A DNA stretch of 14,605 nucleotides from Agrocybe praecox. Taxonomy: Eukaryota; Basidiomycota; Agaricomycetes; Agaricales; Agrocybaceae. The DNA lies in contig CAXHKQ010000042.1 in assembly GCA_964017145.1 (NCBI GenBank), positions 1 through 14,605 of the forward strand. The letters run 5' to 3'. The notes under the pieces are model-generated. The model was given only the letters and a program-made list of their open reading frames with translations. It did no database searches and was not told the DNA's origin. This document shows, one piece after another, positions 9,531-14,605 of the stretch (position 1 is its first letter; every line of letters starts with the position of its first letter). The translations under genes and the position numbers were made by a program.

Positions 9531-9560
9531 ATCTCTGGAAATAGACTACCTCGAAGGAGA
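9531..9560. repeat. Direct repeat, copy 2
   Basis: Identical to 9134-9163; the copies start 397 bp apart and bracket the foldback. Confidence 0.85.
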
Positions 9561-10109
9561 CTATGTAAAGAATAAAACAATGTGTTCATAAAAAAGTTGG
9601 TGTTTTCATCATTTTTCCCGGGACTTTATGTAGTACGTGTGGTGCGCGCGGGAGTGGCTCTGTCGAGCTGCGAGCAGCATGCTGCGTGTGCTCACCGTGT
9701 GTGTGCACCGTAATTTGTGCGTTGCCATGTAAATGATGGGCCGTGGGCGCTCCCGGGTGGTGGTGTTGGTAGTTGAAATGCAGTTCTAGCAATGCCGACA
9801 CACGCGATGAAGCGACATGAGACTAATTGTGCGATGTGCGATGCATGCAGCGCGCTCACAATATGTTAGCGGCTAATGCGCCCATGCATGCATTAAATAT
9901 GCACACGCGGAGCTTATGCGTATTACGCAGAGCGCAGAACCACACGACGGATATCGTATATTATGTAGTCCATGGCGCAGCACTGGATATCATGTCATCG
10001 TAGCGTTATCGAATTAATTCCCTAGTGCGTATTTCAATTATATTAGGTGGAGAAATAATTGCCTGCTGTAATCTGACAATACTTCACTTTATTCGAAAGA
10101 TATAGTTTT

Positions 10110-10374
10110 GTCGTCTGAGTGGCGTAGGGGTAGAGTGCCTGCCTCACGATCGGAAGGTCCTGGGTTCGAATCCCAGTATGGGTGCGGGTTTTTTCTTCTA
10201 ACGATGATCCAAGGAAGGATGTTAAATGTTGCCTAGGGTTGCTCTTTGGAGCGCTGTGCTAACCACATGGTCTCTGGATAACCCGAATCGGTTATGAAGC
10301 CCTGCTACTCTTCATATACAAAGGAGGCCAAGACCCGTCGCGGGTTGTAGTGCCGATAAGTAAGCAAGCAAGCA
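10110..10374 (+). mobile_element. tRNA-derived SINE, forward copy with 12-bp deletion
   Basis: The head has a pol III A box (TGGCGTAGGGG, 10120-10130) and B box (GGTTCGAATCC, 10163-10173). A non-tRNA body and an AAGC-type tail follow. It is almost identical to the copy at 12437 except for a few substitutions and a missing 12-bp block at the second GGAG, near 10323-10327. The possible target duplication is short (AGTTTTG at 10104-10110 and 10375-10381). It lies upstream of the gene's first secure exon, or inside its 5' intron if the 5587 exon is real. Confidence 0.9.
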
Positions 10375-10381
10375 AGTTTTG

Positions 10382-11287
10382 ATAACGCATCGATTGATTA
10401 GTTTGGTTCGATCGAAATAATAAGAATCGGTTCTCAAAGGCATTTATGCACGATATCATTTGCACTGGAGCTAGATAAATTAACATTAATCCGTAAATAA
10501 CACGGTGAATAGTATGTAGTAGACACGTCCCTAAGAACACCGTGTTATTGGAGACATGGAGCCAAAACAAAAAATACAGATACTTTCCAAGCAGAAAAAA
10601 TAGATGATATTGAAGCAAAAGAAAGAAATAATTTATAATTTGTACTAATCTTTATCATTCAAGTGCGAACAATTATTTCGATTCATCATGAATTTTCATC
10701 TTCATCTGTTTCGACGAATTGAAAAATTGATGTGGAGCTGTTTTTTACGGAATCATTGGAGAACGAATTGAAAACGTTTATTCCAACTTGATCAAAAATG
10801 GACCATCTGACACCGAGTTTAGCATGGCTATTGAAAGTCGGATTCATGGAATATACTCGAAATGCTCGAAATGATCGAAAAATAATGTTTACATTAGTGC
10901 AAACAAACAAATGGAAACATCGGACAAATAGGGAGAATACAGTGCTCGAGTTTATACAGTGTTAAACATCATTTACACCAACCGTCACTTGTCATGAAAT
11001 CATTAATTATTCTGTACTTAATCGTAATACCCTGCTACACCTGACAGTCTTTCAATAGTTTGTATTTGTGTTCTTATAGCTATAGAATTACCAACGTTAT
11101 TCCATCAACCATATTTTCATAGCGTGGACATAGTGCCGACAGTTTGCGTTTGAGGTAAATTTGTTCAGGTCATGTAATCCTAAACCGTTTTATTTGAGGT
11201 TCATGAAATAAATAACTGGAACACTGGGATTCGATTCATAAAACCAAATAAACATTAATTCCATACCCAATCCATACATTTTTCCAG
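10382..11287. other. AT-rich sequence upstream of the first secure exon
   Basis: No gene or repeat is recognised. It ends with a pyrimidine-rich tract and TTTCCAG (11281-11287), a good splice acceptor. The stretch is therefore probably intron rather than promoter, although a 5' UTR start within it cannot be excluded. Confidence 0.55.
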
Positions 11288-11307
11288 ACCAGCGACCAAC
11301 GAACAGC

Positions 11308-12101
11308 ATGCTGAACATTCGTGATCACTTTGTCGACGTGGCTCTGTACGAGGCCGGCTCCGACAGGGATGAGCTCATCGGCGACGGCGACGATATGGAG
11401 GCCACCGAAGAGGAGGACGAGGATGACGACGATGACGACATGGACGACGACGACGACGACAACGAAATCGACGACGACGAGGGCGACGATGATGAGTACG
11501 CTGAAGACGCCGACAATGAAACCGAGTGCGATGCCGCCCGCTTTCCGCACTGTCATTCGACCACCGTCCTGATGCCCGTCGACAATGCCGTCGACAACGA
11601 ACTCTCGTCGGCGCCCATCTGTCCGCACGTGCATCGCACGCGGACGACGACAGGCGGCTGCCGCTGCGATTGTCCGCCGGCAAGCAGCTCGCTGGTGTCC
11701 GGTGAGCTCACGTGGTGGCAGCTGTACGGTCTGGGCTATCGGCCACTGCAGTCGCTGGCCGCGAATGTGGCCGTTCTGTTTGGCGCCACGCTGGCGCTGC
11801 TCATCACGTTCGCCCTGTACATGGAGCAGTTGAGCGCCACCGATGCGCATTTCGGCCGGCTGGCGGCGCATATGAACAACGACAATGGCGTACGGAGGGA
11901 TCGGGATCAGGGTCAGGCGACCGACATGATTGGCGGCTTGATGGCGATGCCGCATCGCCTGAACGGTCTGGGCGCGCTGGTGTTTGTGAATGGCGTCGTG
12001 TTTTATGCGCTGTGCGCAGCCGTGCTGATGGCCAGTTGGTTGGGTAAATGGTGGTCGCAGGAGGGCGTCAAGCTGTTGCAGTTTCCGTTGCCGGCGAACA
12101 G
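11308..12101 (+). CDS. Polytopic membrane protein, first secure coding exon
   Basis: The exon opens after an acceptor at 11286-11287. The 20 bases before ATG 11308 are also open, so this Met is either the start or internal. Residues 34-69 are almost all Asp/Glu. Residues 74-122 hold a Cys/His cluster (C74, H81-C82-H83, C105-P-H-V-H109, C118-R-C-D-C122). Two hydrophobic helices follow, about 148-172 (SLAANVAVLFGATLALLITF core) and 219-245 (GALVFVNGVVFYALCAAVLM core). The exon leaves two bases of an Arg codon before a donor (AACAG|GTTAGT). Codon choice is GC-rich at third positions, unlike the AT-rich flanks, which supports real coding. I do not recognise the family. A membrane location is inferred from the helices; the acidic tail is probably cytosolic. 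The reverse strand is open for 239 codons here but has repetitive Val/Ile content and is a shadow. Confidence 0.85.
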
Positions 12102-12347
12102 GTTAGTGTGTGCGGAGTTTTAGACAAAATCATTATTGCGTGCGAGCGAGAGTGTATAACATTGCGGAACGAGCAGCGGCGAAACCGTAGCGGTAACGAT
12201 TTGATGATGTTCGCAAGCACCGCGCGTTTACATGAACAACCAGCAAAGATAGATTGAATAGAGCACACACAGCTGTGTGGGTTGGGCTGGTTGTCGTGGG
12301 GGGCGGTTTGTGGGCGTAATGTGTATAGTGGTTTACGTTAGGGACGT

Positions 12348-12413
12348 TTGATCTTCGACAACATTTTATTTTGTATATATTCTCACACAAAATAAAATGT
12401 TGTCGAAGATCAA
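12348..12413. repeat. Perfect 27-bp inverted repeat with 12-base loop
   Basis: The arms 12348-12374 and 12387-12413 are exact reverse complements. The first arm begins TTGATCTTCGACAAC and ends TTATTTTGT. The loop is ATATATTCTCAC. In the intronic RNA this would be a stable 27-bp duplex. The 14-mer TGTATATATTCTCA at the loop (12372-12385) recurs directly after the hairpin (12418-12431). Confidence 0.9.
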
Positions 12414-12422
12414 TATATGTAT

Positions 12423-12436
12423 ATATTCTCATATTG
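12423..12436. repeat. SINE target-site duplication, left copy
   Basis: ATATTCTCATATTG, identical to 12711-12724. Confidence 0.9.
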
Positions 12437-12710
12437 GTCGTCTGAGTGGCGTAGGGGTAGAGTGCCTGCCTCACGATCGGAAGGTCCTGGGTTCGAATCC
12501 CGGTATGGGTGCGGGTTTTTTCTTCTAACGATGATCCAAGGAAGGATGTTAAATGTTGCCTAGGGTTGCTCTTTGGAGCGCTGTGCTAACCACATGGTCT
12601 CTGGAAAACCCGAATCGGTTATGAAGCCCTGCTACTCTTCATATACAAAGGAGTATATAAGGGAGGCCAAGACCCGTCGCGGGTTGTAGTGCCGATAAGC
12701 AAGCAAGCAA
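12437..12710 (+). mobile_element. tRNA-derived SINE, intronic, full length
   Basis: The A box (TGGCGTAGGGG, 12447-12457) and B box (GGTTCGAATCC, 12490-12500) are intact. The body matches the copy at 10110 nearly base for base, and the tail is AAGCAAGCAAGCAA. It is flanked by a perfect 14-bp duplication (12423-12436 and 12711-12724), so both ends are exact. Intact pol III boxes, a clean target duplication and close identity to another copy suggest recent activity. It lies in the sense direction inside the membrane-protein intron. It could be misread as a tRNA gene, but no acceptor-stem pairing closes the tRNA-like head. Confidence 0.93.
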
Positions 12711-12724
12711 ATATTCTCATATTG
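12711..12724. repeat. SINE target-site duplication, right copy
   Basis: ATATTCTCATATTG, identical to 12423-12436. Confidence 0.9.
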
Positions 12725-13509
12725 TTGTCAATAGCATATTCTCAAGATATGTTTCTCATCTTAAAACTGATAGATGTCCCATATATTTGCAATACATTTT
12801 TTGGCGTAGAGAGTTCGGAATGCATAATGCCTTTTAAAATCGAATTTGGAAAAAATGCAATTGAATTATTTTTGGATGAAACACAATTTAATGAGATATA
12901 AATTCCGGTCAGCTACTAGCAGATGATGAAACATGTTGAAAAAAATGATGATGATGGGAACTGTGCAATTGGCCTTAGCGTTCTTGTTCAGGATCTGTCA
13001 GGCAATAATTCATCATCACATTTTTTATGCACAAGAATGCAGTGTTTTTATGTCAACTTGCGCATGTGTGTCATATCCAATACACGAAAAATCATTGCTA
13101 AATGCACCAGTCCGTAAAGAGGCTGGTTTAGATCTGTTTGTTCTCATGAAACAAACACAATTATGCATTATTTTCGTATCATTTGTCTAGAATTGCGAAC
13201 CCGTTTAAGCAACTTTTTGTCGCAAAGAACAGCGATGTACACATCAACTGATGTACGATAGTACAATTAAAATATTCGAAAAAAAATCAATAAGATACGT
13301 GTTAAATTAATATTGAAGCTATCTTTCAAAGATCTAACGCTCTTGATGAAAACCCACAGTATGCTTTATGTTACGCACACTTGACGGGTTTCGTGTTCGA
13401 GTACGCGCTCGCTCGCTCGTAATTATAATGGATACGACCGACGCAGCAGAGCTTCGCATCAATCAAAACTGTGTATGATTACTTGCTTCTCTCGCCCATG
13501 CGCGCCCAG

Positions 13510-13659
13510 GTTATTCTACATCTCGAATCTGGCCGGTGCGGCGGCGGCGACCATCTTCATATGTTTCCTATCAGCGAGTCGCCTGTCATCTGCAGGATCC
13601 GCTCAAGGGTTTCTGTTTGGCCTTCGCCATCGTCTTCTACTTTTTGTTCTGCAAGAAAG
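13510..13659 (+). CDS. Polytopic membrane protein, second exon, with internal frame break
   Basis: From the Arg split codon the frame runs LFYISNLAGAAAATIFICFL, a clear membrane helix, then turns hydrophilic (SASRLSSAGS). In the frame one base further along, the 3' half reads LQDPLKGFCLAFAIVFYFLF then CKK, a second helix, and its last base forms a Val codon with the next exon. Both halves look genuine but lie in different frames; the switch falls between about 13573 and 13590. Causes: a one-base indel in the assembly, a real inactivating mutation, or an unrecognised split exon. A GC-AG intron 13538-13595 of 58 bp would restore phase at the cost of the first helix. Without a frame change the downstream exon would be read in a hydrophilic Arg-rich frame. 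Confidence 0.7.
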
Positions 13660-13765
13660 GTGAGTGAGAGTGACCGAGCACGACGCACAAACTTTGTCTC
13701 TTTTGGCAATGGAGATTTATGCTGATGAACATAAATTGAATTTGCTGCGTTCGCCGAACGCGAAG
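13660..13765 (+). other. Short intron between second and third secure exons
   Basis: 106 bp, starting GTGAGTGAG (strong donor) and ending GCGAAG. The acceptor has a weak pyrimidine tract. Phase 1 on both sides: G|TG gives Val. Confidence 0.7.
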
Positions 13766-13998
13766 TGATGGGTCTGCAGAAAATATTCGCCGCCACGACG
13801 GCCGTTGTGGGACTGCTGATAGCCGTCGACTATGGCCTGTGCGATTCGTTCCGGTGTCGCGGTGTCGACGTGCCGCCCGGCGTGGCCGCCACGGGCTGGC
13901 AGAGCCGAGCCGTGTGGACGATGGGCTACATTGCGGCGCTGGCCGGGTGGACGCTGCAGTGGCTGCTGCTGGAGGGCGATGTGGTGACCACATTTCCG
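13766..13998 (+). CDS. Polytopic membrane protein, third exon
   Basis: Continues as (V)MGLQKIFAATTAVVGLLIAV, a fifth helix, then DYGLCDSFRCRG with two Cys that could face the lumen or exterior, a loop rich in Pro/Gly, and a sixth helix near AVWTMGYIAALAGWTLQWLLL. It ends in phase 0 at TTTCCG before a donor GTGAGA (13999). Further exons would lie beyond the window. If the donor is not used, the frame runs 25 more codons to a stop at 14071-14073 and would give a natural C-terminus, though the added tail is not obviously conserved in character. GC-rich third positions match the first secure exon, supporting a single gene. Six helices in total fit a multi-pass membrane protein of unknown family. 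Confidence 0.8.
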
Positions 13999-14335
13999 GT
14001 GAGAATGAGGGAATTAGTGGTTCGAACACATTTGATGATATACTTTCAGGATAACTTACTTCTATCCGTTTGAATATAATTGGCTGCTTTGGACGTGATT
14101 TCCAACGACTGCAGATGACACATTTTTCTGTGGTTTTTGATAAATGTTTCATCCTCTGTCACATTTTAGAATGAAAACGATTTGCAGTTGCAATCAACAA
14201 CTCGATCAGTAACACTTTCCGATACTTCCAACATATTCGTATTCAAAACATATTTTTGTGTGCGAACGCTGTATCAGTTTCAACACAGTGTTCTCATTGA
14301 AAATTTATAATAGAAAAATAATGATTTTAGATATA
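13999..14335. other. Downstream intron or 3' flank
   Basis: AT-rich, with no exon and no clear polyadenylation signal (AATAAA) after the optional stop at 14073. It ends at the TA that borders the mariner relic. Confidence 0.5.
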
Positions 14336-14605
14336 TTGGGTTGGGGAATAATGGGCTTCCGGGTTTTTCATTCAAATTTCGCGGCGCTCCTGCTACAGAT
14401 GTCGCATCTGGTAACCCTATACATCGTTTGAAAGGTATTGACAGCACCTTTCAAATGACGTTTAGTTTGTTTACATTAGATTCCGCGCTCAAAAGTTACG
14501 ATCGATGTTGAGGTGTCAGTTTCACCACGACGGAATCGTCTGAACCACTCCTCCGCTGTTCTGATCGATAGTTTTTCGTCTCCCAGAACGGCACAAATCG
14601 CTCTT
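14336..14605 (-). pseudogene. Rearranged mellifera-type mariner relic, cut by the window edge
   Basis: A terminus-like sequence TTGGGTTGGGGAATAA starts at 14336, right after TA (14334-14335). From the right edge the minus strand reads RAICAVLGDEKLSIRTAEEW then FRRFRRG (roughly 14605-14525). This matches the N-terminal helix-turn-helix of mariner transposases (ICAV.GD...L..RT...WF..FR.G), followed by an unrelated tail and a stop near 14484-14486. The full protein cannot fit in the short distance to the terminus, and the N-terminal part points toward that terminus. The copy is therefore internally deleted or inverted and not functional. A 10-bp stem (14427-14436 with 14446-14455) lies in the leader-like part. 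Confidence 0.65.

Larger units (their letters stand above)
9022..10109. other. Non-genic stretch with repeats and a GC-rich patch
   Basis: No coding gene is supported. It contains a perfect 30-bp direct repeat, a foldback (9345-9504) and a GC/GT-rich patch (about 9630-9760). Two ATGCATGCA motifs at 9841-9849 and 9884-9892 lie in a TATGC-rich neighbourhood that could be enhancer-like. Confidence 0.5.
12102..13509 (+). other. Intron between first and second secure exons
   Basis: GT at 12102-12103 (AG|GTTAGT) and AG at 13508-13509 after a pyrimidine-rich tract (TTGCTTCTCTCGCCC). The split codon is AG|G, Arg, so the phases agree (phase 2). The intron contains the 27-bp hairpin and the young SINE. 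The remaining stretch 12725-13460 is AT-rich with no gene I can support. Confidence 0.75.

Noticed and set aside
10110..10185. tRNA gene call from A and B boxes, here and at 12437
   Set aside because: No closing acceptor stem, and the same head is attached to a longer repeated body with a tail and target duplications, so these are SINE heads.
11236..11955. 239-codon minus-strand frame
   Set aside because: It is antisense to the secure exon; the Val/Ile runs are the complement of the Asp codons.
1..14605. CRISPR array, rRNA, bacterial operon or viral insertion
   Set aside because: No regularly spaced repeats, no rRNA-like sequence, no compact gene string, and no polymerase, capsid or similar viral domain in any frame.

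Overview
The window reads as non-coding-rich arthropod nuclear DNA, most likely from a mosquito and perhaps Anopheles. The reasons are GT-AG introns, no bacterial gene packing, many CA/GT microsatellites, three copies of a tRNA-derived SINE with an AAGC or AAAT-type tail, and mariner/Tc1- and Helitron-like debris. The species is inference; no single base string proves it.

Layout. Positions 1-5200 hold no gene I can defend. AT-rich stretches alternate with GC/CA-rich islands (about 880-2000 and 3950-5000). Positions 5230-5960 carry a promoter-like stretch with a TATA-like run, a Z-DNA-prone palindrome, a small hairpin and a group of ATGs. A candidate first coding exon (5587-5737) here is in the right splice phase for the gene further right, but this is tentative. 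Positions 5960-7130 are AT-rich and featureless. Positions 7127-9021 are a mobile-element cluster: a reverse SINE with a perfect 16-bp target duplication, then a 1298-bp inverted-repeat element with TA flanks. That element appears to sit inside the first bases of a Helitron-like repeat. Positions 9130-9560 hold a foldback and a perfect 30-bp direct repeat. A second SINE lies at 10110-10374.

The one well-supported gene is on the + strand: coding exons 11308-12101, 13510-13659 and 13766-13998. It encodes a polytopic membrane protein of about six helices with a long Asp/Glu tract and a Cys/His cluster at its N-terminus. I do not recognise the family. The intron between the first two of these exons holds a perfect 27-bp hairpin and, 23 bp beyond it, the youngest-looking SINE with a 14-bp target duplication. 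The middle exon starts in one frame and ends in another, so this copy has a one-base frame break, an assembly error or an unrecognised splice. The right edge (14336-14605) is a rearranged mariner relic of the mellifera type.

I did not find a new multi-gene system. The most interesting items are the nested transposon, the hairpin with its signature of template switching next to a SINE insertion, the frame break, and the acidic/Cys-His N-terminus.
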